NCBI RefSeq assembly: GCF_024706985.1
Contig: NZ_JAMCCX010000017.1
Location: 1 to 64,000, forward strand
Direction of reading: 5' to 3'
Source: Alicyclobacillus sp. SP_1
Lineage (GTDB): Bacteria > Bacillota > Bacilli > Alicyclobacillales > Alicyclobacillaceae
DNA length: 64,000 nucleotides
The position numbers were made by a program, and so were the translations under genes. Below are positions 52,843-61,877 of the stretch, piece by piece. Below the pieces are notes generated by a model. The model saw only the letters and a program-made list of their open reading frames with translations. It was not told the DNA's origin and ran no database searches. Each line of letters begins with the position of its first letter. The stretch's first letter is position 1.

Positions 52843-53909
52843 TTCGCAGGAGCATCGCCATTAAAATTGGGCTGTCCATCATAGGGCTGATCGCGGTGGA
52901 TCTTCTGGCTCTCTACCTGTCTTTGCATCAGTTGATCAGTCATGTGCTGGTGTCTCGCGGCGCAGGACAGGTCACATCGGGGCGGGTCGAGCTGCTGCTC
53001 ATTCTGTCGGCGGTTGGCGCAATTTTGCTGGCGACCGGATTGACCGTATTCCTGTCACAGCGGTTGGCTCAGCCACTTGTCCAGATGATCAATGTAACAC
53101 ACGAGATCGGGCAGGGTCATCTTGATGCGCGTGTGCCTGCGCGGGGCGACGATGAAGTGGCGCGGCTGGGAGAGGCCATCAACGAACTGGCCAGACGGTT
53201 GCAGCGACTGGACGCTTCACGGAAAGAATTTTTGGCTGATGTGGCTCATGAACTGCGGACGCCGCTCACGTATGTACGGGGATACAGTCAGGTGGTTGCG
53301 GATGGGCTCGCCAAGACAGGGGATGAGGAACAGGAGTATCTGCGCCTCATTCGCGATGAGACGGACCGCGTCCTGCACCTGATCGAGGATTTGTTTACTT
53401 TAGCGCAAGCGGATGAAGGGATTCTGCGCATCACCAGGGAGACCGCTGACATTGGCGAACTGGCGATCCGCGTCGCACAGCGCATGAGACCCAAGATGGA
53501 AGAAAAGGGCCTCGGGCTGAGTGTATCGTCGCAACCGGGCTTGACGGCTGATGTCGATGTCGCTCGCATGGAGCAGGTGTTGTTTAACCTTCTCGACAAC
53601 GCTTTTCGGTACACATCAGCGCCAGGGCAGGTCAAAATCTTCATTCGGCCAAGGGGGGACTCGATCCAGATTGCCGTTCGCGATACTGGCATAGGGATAC
53701 CACAGGAGGACTTGCCCTTTGTATGGGAGCGTCTCTATCGGGTGGACAAATCCCGCTCCCGCCAGCAGGGTGGAACGGGACTGGGGTTGGCCATGGTGAA
53801 ACGCATCGCTGAGTTGCACGGCGGCACTGTCGAAGCAGACAGCGAGGAAGGCGTGGGCACGACGATGATCATCGTCATTCCGAAAAACGCGATTGAGTCT
53901 CGGCAATAA
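52839..53909 (+). CDS. Sensor histidine kinase
   Basis: A 356-residue kinase coupled to the regulator by an ATGA overlap. Two membrane helices (residues about 9-30 and 50-72) flank an outer loop of only about 20 residues. Then come a HAMP domain, the H-box ADVAHELRTPLTYVRGY, and the N, G1 and G2 boxes (NLLDNAFRY, DTGIGIP, GGTGLGLAMV). The short loop suggests an intramembrane-sensing kinase that detects envelope state or a membrane partner. Confidence 0.92.
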   Translation: MIRRSIAIKIGLSIIGLIAVDLLALYLSLHQLISHVLVSRGAGQVTSGRVELLLILSAVGAILLATGLTVFLSQRLAQPLVQMINVTHEIGQGHLDARVPARGDDEVARLGEAINELARRLQRLDASRKEFLADVAHELRTPLTYVRGYSQVVADGLAKTGDEEQEYLRLIRDETDRVLHLIEDLFTLAQADEGILRITRETADIGELAIRVAQRMRPKMEEKGLGLSVSSQPGLTADVDVARMEQVLFNLLDNAFRYTSAPGQVKIFIRPRGDSIQIAVRDTGIGIPQEDLPFVWERLYRVDKSRSRQQGGTGLGLAMVKRIAELHGGTVEADSEEGVGTTMIIVIPKNAIESRQ

Positions 53910-53930
53910 GGATCATGCGGGTCTTGCCTG

Positions 53931-54016
53931 AAAATCGCCGCAGGCGTATTTTCTTCCCGGTTGTTGGTGCTGATTAAATGAGATTTTGCTTCGCAAAACT
54001 CAGGCATGAAAGTCTA
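53931..54016. repeat. Direct repeat copy A (two hairpins)
   Basis: This 86-base element is repeated at 54662-54750. It has a hairpin around CGCC-GCA-GGCG with A- and T-runs, and a second around TTTTGC-TTC-GCAAAA. The last 37 bases are identical in both copies. The first hairpin can act as a terminator. Confidence 0.7.
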
Positions 54017-54051
54017 ACCCGGATATACAGCGAGATCAGGGGGTGAATGCG

Positions 54052-54381
54052 ATGCGACGAAGCGGATGGATTGCGGCGGGCGGTCTTGTATTTCTTGGGC
54101 TGTTGTGTCTGATTACAGTGGGTAGCGCATGGAACAGAAATCCGATGGGATGGATGATGTTCTCGATGCCCTTGGCGATGACACTGTTTCTCATCGTGCT
54201 GATGCTCCTCGTCGTTGTTCTGGGAACGACCGTATACCGTCTCATGGCTCGGAGTGCACGGGAGGTTTTGCGCTGCAAGGCTTGCGGACGCAAACTCGAA
54301 CCATCGTGGCGTCTGTGTCCATACTGTGGAGAACGTTCCCCCACTTCAGGCGATCATTCGCGGCGCTTCGACGCCGATTAG
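54052..54381 (+). CDS. Membrane protein with zinc-ribbon tail
   Basis: A 109-residue protein with two helices (GGLVFLGLLCLITVGSAW, SMPLAMTLFLIVLMLLVVVL) and a C-terminal zinc ribbon with CKACG and CPYCG (RCKACGRKLEPSWRLCPYCG). GGGGGTGA lies before the ATG at 54052. It follows the kinase gene, separated by repeat copy A. Function unknown. Confidence 0.7.
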   Translation: MRRSGWIAAGGLVFLGLLCLITVGSAWNRNPMGWMMFSMPLAMTLFLIVLMLLVVVLGTTVYRLMARSAREVLRCKACGRKLEPSWRLCPYCGERSPTSGDHSRRFDAD

Positions 54382-54427
54382 CTCAATCTGCGAGTCTTCG
54401 TTCTGATCGGGCCATCGCATCAGTTTG

Positions 54428-54640
54428 TTATTTTACGCCCAAGGCATGCCACTTACGGAAGGCTACAAGAGCCCACACGGTTTCCACGGCTCCGAATGGC
54501 CATGTCCCGGCAAGCCATCCATACGTTGCCGACCCCAAACAGGATATCGCAAACGCAAATGTAAACCATCTCGACCGTGATTCCAAGGCATAGAAAATCA
54601 TCATCAACGTGACAACCGTTGCTCCAAAAACAGTTAGCAT
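54428..54640 (-). CDS. Small membrane protein
   Basis: A 70-residue protein with two helices and a conserved-looking YGWLAGTWPFGAVETVWALV segment. GGGGAG lies about 9 bases before the ATG. It is convergent with the zinc-ribbon gene; both lie between the two direct repeats. No function known. Confidence 0.6.
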   Translation of the reverse strand: MLTVFGATVVTLMMIFYALESRSRWFTFAFAISCLGSATYGWLAGTWPFGAVETVWALVAFRKWHALGVK

Positions 54641-54661
54641 ATAGCTGCTCCCCTATCCCAA

Positions 54662-54750
54662 AAAATCGCCGCAGGCGAATTTTCATCCCTGTTGTTGTTG
54701 GCGCGCAAGCGTTGAGATTTTGCTTCGCAAAACTCAGGCATGAAAGTCTA
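54662..54750. repeat. Direct repeat copy B (two hairpins)
   Basis: An 89-base copy of the element at 53931. The two copies frame a convergent gene pair. Such spaced repeats with hairpins are typical of REP-like elements or reused terminators; no transposase is seen. Confidence 0.7.
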
Positions 54751-54809
54751 TCCTGACAAGCACTCACTGTACTTGCTGCGCCTCACCGAGGCGCATTTTA
54801 ATCACAGCC

Positions 54810-55433
54810 TCAGGTATCGGCAACGCCGCGAGCCGCCTGAATGGCTTCCCAGCCTTCTTTGACCACGAAGTACAACAGGGCCAAGGCGGAGACGCCGTCC
54901 ACCCACCACCAGCCGAACAAGGCAGTCAGTGTGACACCCGCAAGCACTGTCCACGCCATATAGGCGCACACCATACTGCATGAGCCATCGGCCCGTAGTG
55001 CCTTACTCCCGATTTCACTGCCAATCCGCTTCTTCGCCCGGGCCACCACAGGCATGAGCAGCGCGGAGGCGACCGAAAGTGCAATCCCCAGTACACTGGT
55101 GTCAGCCCCGCTGTGAACCCACAGTTCATGGACCGCTGCCGCCGCGATGTATAAGGCCAGCAGAAGAAGCGCCGATCCTACAACCCACGATGCGGTGCGC
55201 TCCGCCTGTTGCACACGCGCCAGACTGGCGCCGCTCGCTTCCACATACAGCCGCCACAGCAGGACGCCTCCCGCGATCAGCTCGATCACGCTGTCAGCCC
55301 CAAATGCCGTGAGTGCCAGAGAGTGCGCGGCAATTCCCGCTCCGATCGCAACTGCAGCCTCAATCATCATCCAAAGGATGCTGACAACTTCAATGGTTAT
55401 TCCTTTTCTAACCTGTATAGCTTGAACTGTCAA
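54810..55433 (-). CDS. CDF-like cation transporter, short form
   Basis: About 207 residues with about six membrane helices and the CDF metal pair FGADSVIELIAGGV in helix 2 and the later ADGSCSMVCAYMAW. It lacks the cytoplasmic domain of classical CDF efflux proteins. It is a close paralogue of the gene at 61878. TTG at 55433 has GGGGGCGAT upstream. It overlaps the end of the ArsR gene and is likely controlled by it. Confidence 0.8.
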   Translation of the reverse strand: MTVQAIQVRKGITIEVVSILWMMIEAAVAIGAGIAAHSLALTAFGADSVIELIAGGVLLWRLYVEASGASLARVQQAERTASWVVGSALLLLALYIAAAAVHELWVHSGADTSVLGIALSVASALLMPVVARAKKRIGSEIGSKALRADGSCSMVCAYMAWTVLAGVTLTALFGWWWVDGVSALALLYFVVKEGWEAIQAARGVADT

Positions 55434-55779
55434 CCATATCGCCCCCAAGCAATTCCTGCACCGAACCGAATACCATTGCGCAGTTTTCTCTCAACTTGTA
55501 AAAAACCAGTTTCCCTTCACGCCTGTAAGTTGCCAATCCCGTATTCTTGAGAACCCGCAAATGGTGCGAAGCGTTCTGCACGCTTGTATCCAATAAAACT
55601 GCCACTTCACACACACACATCTCTTCCTCTGCCAATGCAAAAGCGACTCGTAGGCGGTTTGCGTCGGCCAGTGCTTTGAACACAGTGAGCATTTGCTCTG
55701 TTTGATCCAGCAAAGGCCGAATTCGTTCCACTTTCGACATGTCCACACATTCGATTTGACACATGTCCCATTTTGGCAT
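55408..55779 (-). CDS. ArsR/SmtB-family metal-responsive repressor
   Basis: About 123 residues. The DNA-binding helix is VQNASHHLRVLKNTG. Cys residues in MCVCEVA, plus N-terminal MCQIECVD, fit the CadC/CmtR-type heavy-metal sites. A palindromic operator sits just before the start. It should repress itself and the CDF gene until cadmium, lead or zinc binds; the exact metal is not known. Confidence 0.85.
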   Translation of the reverse strand: MPKWDMCQIECVDMSKVERIRPLLDQTEQMLTVFKALADANRLRVAFALAEEEMCVCEVAVLLDTSVQNASHHLRVLKNTGLATYRREGKLVFYKLRENCAMVFGSVQELLGGDMVDSSSYTG

Positions 55780-55791
55780 GCATACACCCTC

Positions 55792-55811
55792 ATTCAAATG
55801 TTTGTTTGAAT
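55792..55811 (-). promoter_or_regulatory. ArsR operator ATTCAAA-N6-TTTGAAT
   Basis: A perfect 7+7 palindrome lying 13 bases before the ArsR start codon and overlapping the likely -10 region. It is of the kind bound by ArsR/SmtB repressors. Confidence 0.75.
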
Positions 55812-56171
55812 ATAGTGTATGCATTTTGAATTCATGACGCAAGACAAAATGACAAGCAGAATGCTGCCCGTTTTTGGTTATGATCTATCCGGCTGCGAAA
55901 ATGAAATGGATAGGGTACATGGGAAACGCCCGGTTGCCGTGTACACGATCCCTCAACACGAATAGGAAAAAGCCGCCTGGCTTCCGGTTGCAAAGGCGAG
56001 CGGCTACTGATGGGGTTTGTGCTGCAGTCAGAGTGCAGAGTGAGCAAATCGATATAACTGGTTTAGCGTGAGATATCCGCATTTTGTTGGAGCCACTCCA
56101 CAAGCAAAGAAGAGGCAATTCAGCAATGGCGGCTCAGCCGATTCCGCACGGCCATTGCCGCACAGCCATTG

Positions 56172-56984
56172 CTACGCGTCTGTCACTGCATCACTTTGTC
56201 CGTCAGTCTTCTTTTTGCGTTCCGCGAGCCATAACCAGAGGCCGGCGATGAGGCCCGCCGCGACCATGGGGATGGCCGTCCACTGCGCCGCATCCCAGTG
56301 AAATAGAAAACGCGGACTGTCTCCCCGCAACATCTCAAGAAAGAAGCGGACGATATTGTAGCTGATCATGTAGTAGACAAACAGCCAGCCAACTGGCCAG
56401 TGCCGCAACTTCAGGATCATCAGGATACCGAGCAGTATGATGTCTGCCTGCCCTTCCCAGAGCATCGCCGGCCACAGTGGATGATTGCCGTACTGCAGGC
56501 GAGCCAGCGTGCCGACCGGGTAGAGTACGCCAAAATTGCTGCCCGTGGGCGAACCGTACGCGCTGCCGTTCATAAAGTCCGCATCGCGACCGATGCTCTG
56601 CGCCAGCAGCAACCCCGGTGCGGACATGTCCGCCAGTGCCCAGAAGGGGATCTTTTTGATCCGGGCATAAATGAATCCGGTGATGATCGCTCCGACTACG
56701 CCGCCCTGAATGGACAGCCCGCCATGCCAAACCGCAATGATCTGGCCTGGATGTTGGGAGTAGAACGACCAGTCAAAGAAGAATACTTGCCAAATCCGCG
56801 CGCCAATGACGCCGCCAAAAAAGAGGATCGGTCCCAGGTCGAGCCAGGCGGGAATGTATTTGGCCTTATTTTCAACTTTGGCGAGGTAGATGGTGAACCC
56901 CAGACCCAGCAGAAAGGCCAGCAAGAACAGGGTGCTGTATGACCGGACGGGAAACGATCCGATATGAAACCAGTATTTGTGCAA
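56172..56984 (-). CDS. lgt: Prolipoprotein diacylglyceryl transferase
   Basis: A 270-residue membrane enzyme that attaches diacylglycerol to the lipobox Cys of lipoproteins. HGGLSIQGG and the signature GRDADFMNGSAYGSPT (a variant of GRxxNFxNxExxG) identify Lgt. AAGGAGG precedes the TTG at 56984. It lies downstream of the persulfide dioxygenase gene, so that gene's promoter probably drives it. The signature deviates from the usual form, so this may be a second, specialised copy. Confidence 0.85.
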   Translation of the reverse strand: MHKYWFHIGSFPVRSYSTLFLLAFLLGLGFTIYLAKVENKAKYIPAWLDLGPILFFGGVIGARIWQVFFFDWSFYSQHPGQIIAVWHGGLSIQGGVVGAIITGFIYARIKKIPFWALADMSAPGLLLAQSIGRDADFMNGSAYGSPTGSNFGVLYPVGTLARLQYGNHPLWPAMLWEGQADIILLGILMILKLRHWPVGWLFVYYMISYNIVRFFLEMLRGDSPRFLFHWDAAQWTAIPMVAAGLIAGLWLWLAERKKKTDGQSDAVTDA

Positions 56985-57088
56985 CGCCAATCCTCCTTGT
57001 GAATCTTGTCGGCAACGTTCTACAACGTTGCCGATCCTGAATGGTTCCTGCACGATCCAGTCTTCACGGCCTGCGGCTGACGCCAAAA

Positions 57089-58513
57089 CTAGCGGGTCGT
57101 CGCGGCAAGGCCCAGCTTGGTCCACTCTTCGTAACCGCCAAGCATGTTTTGCACCTGTTCAAACCCGTGCGCCTGCAGGATGCTCGCCGCAATCGCTGAG
57201 CGTCCGCCCGTGCGACACTGCACGAGCACCGGCTTATCCTTCGGCAGCTCCTGCACGCGATTCACGAGGTGGCCCAGCATAATGTGGGTGGCTTGAGGAA
57301 TATGCCCCTCCGACCACTCTGTGGCATTGCGAACGTCCAGCAGGAATACTTCGCCGCGATCGATGCGGCGCGCCGCATCCTCAGGCTCCACCTCCGCATA
57401 GCTCGTCACAAGCGATCCGCCTGCGGCCGCCGCCGTGTGCACGCCGGTTCCCATCGTGGCCTCCACGTTATCGAGCCCGATCGACTGCAGTTCCTTTGTG
57501 ATCGCTTCGACATCGCCCTTTGCGCACAGCAGATAGATCGGCCGATCGTAGTCGAGCAGCCAGCCAGCCCATGTCACGAATGATTTATGGTACGGAATGT
57601 TGAGCACGCCGGCCAGATGGCTCTTCGCGAATGCAGAGGCTGCGCGCGTATCGACGACGCTTCCTTTGTCGAGCCACTGCCGCACGGTCTCCGGCGACTC
57701 TTCGGCCCGCTGCGGTGCTGCAACCATCGATAACAGTTGCGGACCCTCTTTGTTCAACTTCTTCATCATCGCAAAATAACGTGGCGGTTCCGGCTGCCCC
57801 TCGAGCAATGCTTCGACAAACGCTTCCTCGTCGTTGTAGGCGAGCGCCCAGTTCACCATTTTTTCATAACCGACCGTGGATGACGGGATGGCGCCGAGTG
57901 CTTTCCCGCACGCACTGCCTGCGCCATGGGCGGGCCACAATTGCAGGAAATCAGGAAGCTTCTTGAACCGTTGCAGGGAGGCAAACATCTTGCGCGCCAT
58001 GATGTCAGAAGAACCGTGGACGCCCGCCGCCTTCTCCAGGAGATCCGGGCGCCCCACATCGCCCACGAACACGAAATCCCCTGAAAACAACCCCATCGGA
58101 GCGGATGCCTTTGCGCCGCCGTCCGTGACCAGAAGCGCAATGTGTTCCGGCGTGTGGCCAGGGGTGTGCATGACTTCAAACTTGATATTGCCAATGTTGA
58201 ATGTGTCGCCGTCATGCACCGGATGTGACGAATACTGGTCCAGGAACTGATATGTCCAGTCAGGTTCGCCCTCCGCCGAGAGATAGAGCATCGCGCCCGT
58301 TCGCGCCGCGAGTTCCCGGGCGCCGGACAGGAAATCAGCATGAATATGCGTCTCTGTGACGCCCACGATGCGCACGCCCTCCGCCTCCGCTGTCTGCAGA
58401 TAGGCGGAGATGTCGCGGGAGGGATCGATCACGATCGCTTCTCCGGTCGCCTGGCATCCGACGAGATAGGACGCCTGCGCCAGTTCGTCGTCGTAAAAGT
58501 ATTTCAGCAACAA
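57089..58513 (-). CDS. Persulfide dioxygenase-rhodanese fusion
   Basis: About 474 residues. The N-terminal metallo-beta-lactamase domain has THIHADFLSG and HTPGHTPEH, the metal motifs of ETHE1-type sulfur dioxygenases (oxidation of glutathione or other persulfide to sulfite). Two rhodanese domains follow: the first with LLCAKGD, the second with the active Cys in VQCRTGGRSA. Homologues begin MLLKYFYDDELAQ, so TTG at 58513 is preferred over the first TTG at 58522. It belongs to sulfide/sulfur oxidation. Confidence 0.88.
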   Translation of the reverse strand: MLLKYFYDDELAQASYLVGCQATGEAIVIDPSRDISAYLQTAEAEGVRIVGVTETHIHADFLSGARELAARTGAMLYLSAEGEPDWTYQFLDQYSSHPVHDGDTFNIGNIKFEVMHTPGHTPEHIALLVTDGGAKASAPMGLFSGDFVFVGDVGRPDLLEKAAGVHGSSDIMARKMFASLQRFKKLPDFLQLWPAHGAGSACGKALGAIPSSTVGYEKMVNWALAYNDEEAFVEALLEGQPEPPRYFAMMKKLNKEGPQLLSMVAAPQRAEESPETVRQWLDKGSVVDTRAASAFAKSHLAGVLNIPYHKSFVTWAGWLLDYDRPIYLLCAKGDVEAITKELQSIGLDNVEATMGTGVHTAAAAGGSLVTSYAEVEPEDAARRIDRGEVFLLDVRNATEWSEGHIPQATHIMLGHLVNRVQELPKDKPVLVQCRTGGRSAIAASILQAHGFEQVQNMLGGYEEWTKLGLAATTR

Positions 58514-58675
58514 TGACAACAACCCCTCTCAATAGTCACAGCAGTAATCGTCGCATCAGTAACCAATGATCTCTTCTTCCCACATCATTCTGCCCCATGG
58601 CGGCTTCTTTGTTCACAGCTTCGGCCAGCGACAGTTACCCTCAGTTTGTTGGGGCTGCAGTTGAGTCTAGCAGCA

Positions 58676-58796
58676 ATACCCTCCTCACGGATGTCATCGT
58701 ATCGTGGATATGTGAAGAAAGTATGGAGGGCAAGCACTGGCAGGCCGCCATCACGGAACCGGCGTGCTCTGTTCTGAAACGCAGACCACACAGTCC
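58676..58796 (-). promoter_or_regulatory. Duplicated promoter cassette before the persulfide dioxygenase
   Basis: Second copy of the region at 49673-49801. On the minus strand CCATA-CTTTCT-TCACA (58726-58711), 9 bases, then TACGAT (58701-58696), and a GGAGGG ribosome site at 58684-58679 followed only by an 11-codon frame. The real gene starts 160 bases further on. The 58514-58876 gap therefore contains a leader RNA with this promoter and no other gene. Confidence 0.65.
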
Positions 58797-58876
58797 AGCG
58801 CGCCGTGTTCGTATGAGAAATAGGCCGTGCAAGTCCGAACCCCTTACGACATAGCGTAATGAATGGGGGTGAGTTC

Positions 58877-59044
58877 GTGTTCTGGATTGCACTGCTGGCT
58901 TTGGGAATGGGAATGAATACTCATCTGCGTATGTGCAGACATGGCATGGTACATCCACATCACGCGCGGCATGTGGATATGATGATGTCCATGGCCATTC
59001 CGTTTACAGCGGAAGTGGGCTATGGAGACGATGTCTGGAAATGA
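58877..59044 (+). CDS. Small His/Met-rich membrane protein
   Basis: A 55-residue protein with one helix (FWIALLALGMGM) and a tail rich in His and Met (MCRHGMVHPHHARHVDMMMS), a likely copper or metal site. GGGGGTGA lies 6 bases before GTG at 58877. It overlaps the next gene. Function unknown. Confidence 0.55.
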   Translation: MFWIALLALGMGMNTHLRMCRHGMVHPHHARHVDMMMSMAIPFTAEVGYGDDVWK

Positions 59045-59309
59045 AATCCTGGCTATCCTTGTTGCAACGGCAGGGTCGCTTATTCTTTTATCCGGAGTGC
59101 GTCAGGTATTCAGCGTAACTGAAATTGGAGAATGGATCGTATCGTCCTTGATGAGTGCAGGAATGGGGGCGATGATGGTGGGCATGTCCGATGTCGCGGT
59201 TGTTACCACCGTTTTGATTGGAATCGCTGTCGCCTGCGGAGTCGTGGGACTGTTGCCCACTGCAACCCAGCATTCACGCTTCAGATCCTCTGGAAAATCC
59301 CGTTCTTAG
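59022..59309 (+). CDS. Small two-helix membrane protein
   Basis: About 95 residues with helices ILAILVATAGSLILLSGV and AVVTTVLIGIAVACGVVGLL. The ATG at 59022 overlaps the previous gene; 59031 is an alternative start. The 155 bases to spoIIR have no gene. Confidence 0.5.
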   Translation: METMSGNEILAILVATAGSLILLSGVRQVFSVTEIGEWIVSSLMSAGMGAMMVGMSDVAVVTTVLIGIAVACGVVGLLPTATQHSRFRSSGKSRS

Positions 59310-59464
59310 ACGGCATGCGCCGACACTCTGCGCTACAGCCAACAGGTGAGCCAAATAGGCGGGATCATGGCAATGACGGTAATGATGGGCATCCTGACCG
59401 CCGTCAACCAGATGACACTGTTGTCTAATGGCTGATCGGCCTGTACCACCGCATGCGGCGCCTG

Positions 59465-60157
59465 TCAGACTGTATGCAGGATCTGTTGCCAGAGTGACTG
59501 CAATCTTACTTCTGCTGTCTGTAACCACTCACCTCCGTAATCGACAATGGCCAGACGCAGTTCAACGGGAATCTGACGGCCGTTCGGAACTGTTTCAGTC
59601 GTTTTAGCCAGCGGCGGTGTTTGCGGAAATGCGCCTGTTTGTGGAATGACCGATACATCCAGGGAGTCGTAGCAAAGCTGTGGGAAGAGGACGCACCACC
59701 AGTTGTGCCCGCGACCTTTCCCCAGTACGATGCGCAATGCCTCATACGTACCCGCAGGATAGATCTGATTTCCATAAAACTTTTCGGGAAAGTGTGTGGG
59801 TCCAAATGCAGTTGTCGCTTTGTAGAACACGCCTTGCTGTGCGAGCGCCTCATTGGCCAACTGGTTGACGATGGGCGCGTTACGCCGCAGAATCGCAGAG
59901 GTTTCACCATGGGAACTGTCCTTGGGAAGGCGCGGACTGAGAAAAGCCAGAATGTGATCGCGAACGATTAATTTGATTCGCTGATCTCGCGGGCTGTTAC
60001 TGTTGGTGATGATTCGTAATCGGATAGCGTCGGCCGGAATCGGCGGTAGATTCGAAGAGACCAGAGAGGAGAAGGGGGCGAGCATCGAGCCGGAAACCAG
60101 GTGCAGCAAGCCAAATAACAAGACAGCTCCTCCTGCAACTCCCAGCCATCGTTTCAT
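59465..60157 (-). CDS. spoIIR: Stage II sporulation protein R
   Basis: A 230-residue exported signal protein. It has a membrane signal helix, then IRLRIITNSNSPRDQRIKLI, FPEKFYGNQIYPAGTYEALR and GKGHNWWCVLFPQLC, the signature of SpoIIR. It activates the protease SpoIIGA, which processes pro-sigma-E in the mother cell during sporulation. Its presence shows the organism can make endospores. Confidence 0.92.
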   Translation of the reverse strand: MKRWLGVAGGAVLLFGLLHLVSGSMLAPFSSLVSSNLPPIPADAIRLRIITNSNSPRDQRIKLIVRDHILAFLSPRLPKDSSHGETSAILRRNAPIVNQLANEALAQQGVFYKATTAFGPTHFPEKFYGNQIYPAGTYEALRIVLGKGRGHNWWCVLFPQLCYDSLDVSVIPQTGAFPQTPPLAKTTETVPNGRQIPVELRLAIVDYGGEWLQTAEVRLQSLWQQILHTV

Positions 60158-60266
60158 CTGTTTCCACCTCCTCTCCGTGGCCGATTCGCCTTGACAGGAG
60201 GCAGTATGGACAATCTATGATCCAGCTAAACCCCTCACTATGGATGATGGAGAGATATCGAATTCT

Positions 60267-60297
60267 GCAACCATTCTTCACAGGATCCTGATAGTAT
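60267..60297 (+). promoter_or_regulatory. Weak TCACA-box promoter candidate
   Basis: GCAAC-CATTCT-TCACA (60267-60282), 9 bases, then TAGTAT (60292-60297). The register matches, but the first half site does not. It precedes the ArsR/CDF operon. It may be chance. Confidence 0.3.
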
Positions 60298-60414
60298 GCA
60301 ATCAAGCCGACCGCGCACGGATTAGACAGAATATCTTGCCTGTACTTCAAGCACTCAATCAGATTGGGCGAGACACGCATGATACGATTGGTGTATGATA
60401 GGGCTGTGGACAAT

Positions 60415-60434
60415 ATATGAATATATGCTCATAT
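60415..60434 (+). promoter_or_regulatory. ArsR operator ATATGA-N8-TCATAT
   Basis: A palindrome 14 bases before the ArsR start. The two arms are perfect complements. It is of the kind used for autoregulation. Confidence 0.65.
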
Positions 60435-60448
60435 AGGGGTGTTGTGAA

Positions 60449-60829
60449 ATGGTCACTCGCTTGGATGACCCTTGCTGTGGCGGTTTGCATCCGGACGCGG
60501 TTGCGGATGTCCGATCGGGTCAATTATCGGAACCGCTTGTGCTCAGTCTGTCAGAGGCGTTCAAGGCTCTGGCCGATCCAACCCGAATTCGTATGCTGCA
60601 TTGTTTGCTGCAGCGGGAATTGTGTGTATGCGATCTGGCCGAAGTGCTCGGCATGACACAGTCGGCGGTGTCTCACCAACTGCGGTATTTGCGGACACTG
60701 CGCATCGTGAAGAACCGGCGGGAGGGGAATACGATCTACTACACGTGCGACGATGCGCATATTGCGGGTCTTCTACAGATGGGCATCGACCACGCCATGC
60801 ATGGCGAAGCGAATGAAGGAGGAGCCTGA
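60449..60829 (+). CDS. ArsR/SmtB-family zinc-type repressor
   Basis: A 126-residue repressor. HTH helix TQSAVSHQLRYLRTLRIV. It has CVC in helix alpha3 (RELCVCDLAEVLG) and, in helix alpha5, the Asp/His zinc set DDAH then HAMH with the same 2, 11 and 14 residue offsets as CzrA. It therefore probably senses zinc or cobalt. It is coupled to the CDF gene by TGATG overlap. Confidence 0.88.
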   Translation: MVTRLDDPCCGGLHPDAVADVRSGQLSEPLVLSLSEAFKALADPTRIRMLHCLLQRELCVCDLAEVLGMTQSAVSHQLRYLRTLRIVKNRREGNTIYYTCDDAHIAGLLQMGIDHAMHGEANEGGA

Positions 60830-61824
60830 TGGAAGGAAATGAGCAACAGGGACATCGGCAGGATTGCTCCCATGGACATGACAGTCACGGACATGGCAGC
60901 CACGATCACGATCACGGTGGTGTGTTTCATTCGCATGCGCCTGTTGGCAAGATGAAAACAGCGTTTCTGTTGACGTTGTTCATTCTTGTGGTGGAGTTCA
61001 CCGGTGGGTTGCTGTCACACAGCCTAGCGCTCCTGTCGGACGCAGGCCACGTGCTGACGGATATTGCCGCCATTGGCCTTTCCTGGTACGCCCTGCGACA
61101 GGCCGAAAAACCGTCTGATGAACGCATGACGTTTGGTTACTACCGTTCGGGTATATTGGCAGCGCTGGTCAATGGGATGTCGCTGATGCTGATCACCCTC
61201 TGGATTCTCTGGGAAGCATCCCAACGCTTTCAGCACCCGCAACCTGTGCAGAGCGCCTGGATGTTTGTGAGCGCAGGCGTCGGTCTGGCGTTGAATCTCT
61301 ATCTGGGCCTGGGGATGCGCGGGGATACCAACATCAACGTAAAGAGCGCCGTCATGCACATGCTCGGAGATGCGGCGGCCTCGGCCGGCGTGATCGTTGG
61401 CGGACTTGTGATGCTGGCCACGAAGTGGTATGTGGTCGATCCCATCCTCAGCGTGTTGATTGCCGCGCTGATCGCCTTTGGAGCCTGGCGAATCGTCAGG
61501 CAGACTGTGGTCGTTCTCATGGAGGGCGTCCCGCAAGGCGTATCATTTCAGTCAGTGGTGGCGGAAATCAAGGCTGTGGCAGGCGTTCAGGATGTCCACG
61601 ACGTGCACATGTGGTGTATTTCGAGCGGACGCAACGCCCTGTCGTGTCATCTGGTGCTGGATGGGGTGCTTACGATTCGCGAGTGTCAATGCATCCTGCG
61701 GAATCTGGAGCACCGTCTGGCCCATCTTGGAATCGGGCACGTCACCATTCAGATGGAAGACGCCGACCATCCACACGGGCAGTCGGAACTTTGCGCCGCC
61801 ACGGAACCCGTTCATGAGCACTAG
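60829..61824 (+). CDS. czcD: CDF-family metal efflux transporter (CzcD-like)
   Basis: A 331-residue transporter. A His-rich N terminus (CSHGHDSHGHGSHDHDHGG) leads into six helices with LLSDAGHVLTDIAA and HMLGDAAASAG, the HxxxD metal sites of the CDF family. The cytoplasmic domain ends the protein. It exports zinc, cobalt or cadmium using the proton gradient. It follows the zinc-type ArsR gene. Confidence 0.92.
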   Translation: MEGNEQQGHRQDCSHGHDSHGHGSHDHDHGGVFHSHAPVGKMKTAFLLTLFILVVEFTGGLLSHSLALLSDAGHVLTDIAAIGLSWYALRQAEKPSDERMTFGYYRSGILAALVNGMSLMLITLWILWEASQRFQHPQPVQSAWMFVSAGVGLALNLYLGLGMRGDTNINVKSAVMHMLGDAAASAGVIVGGLVMLATKWYVVDPILSVLIAALIAFGAWRIVRQTVVVLMEGVPQGVSFQSVVAEIKAVAGVQDVHDVHMWCISSGRNALSCHLVLDGVLTIRECQCILRNLEHRLAHLGIGHVTIQMEDADHPHGQSELCAATEPVHEH

Positions 61825-61877
61825 CCGTGTGCAGGTTCGGTGACCCGACTATATCATTCGTCAGGGAGGTGGATTTC

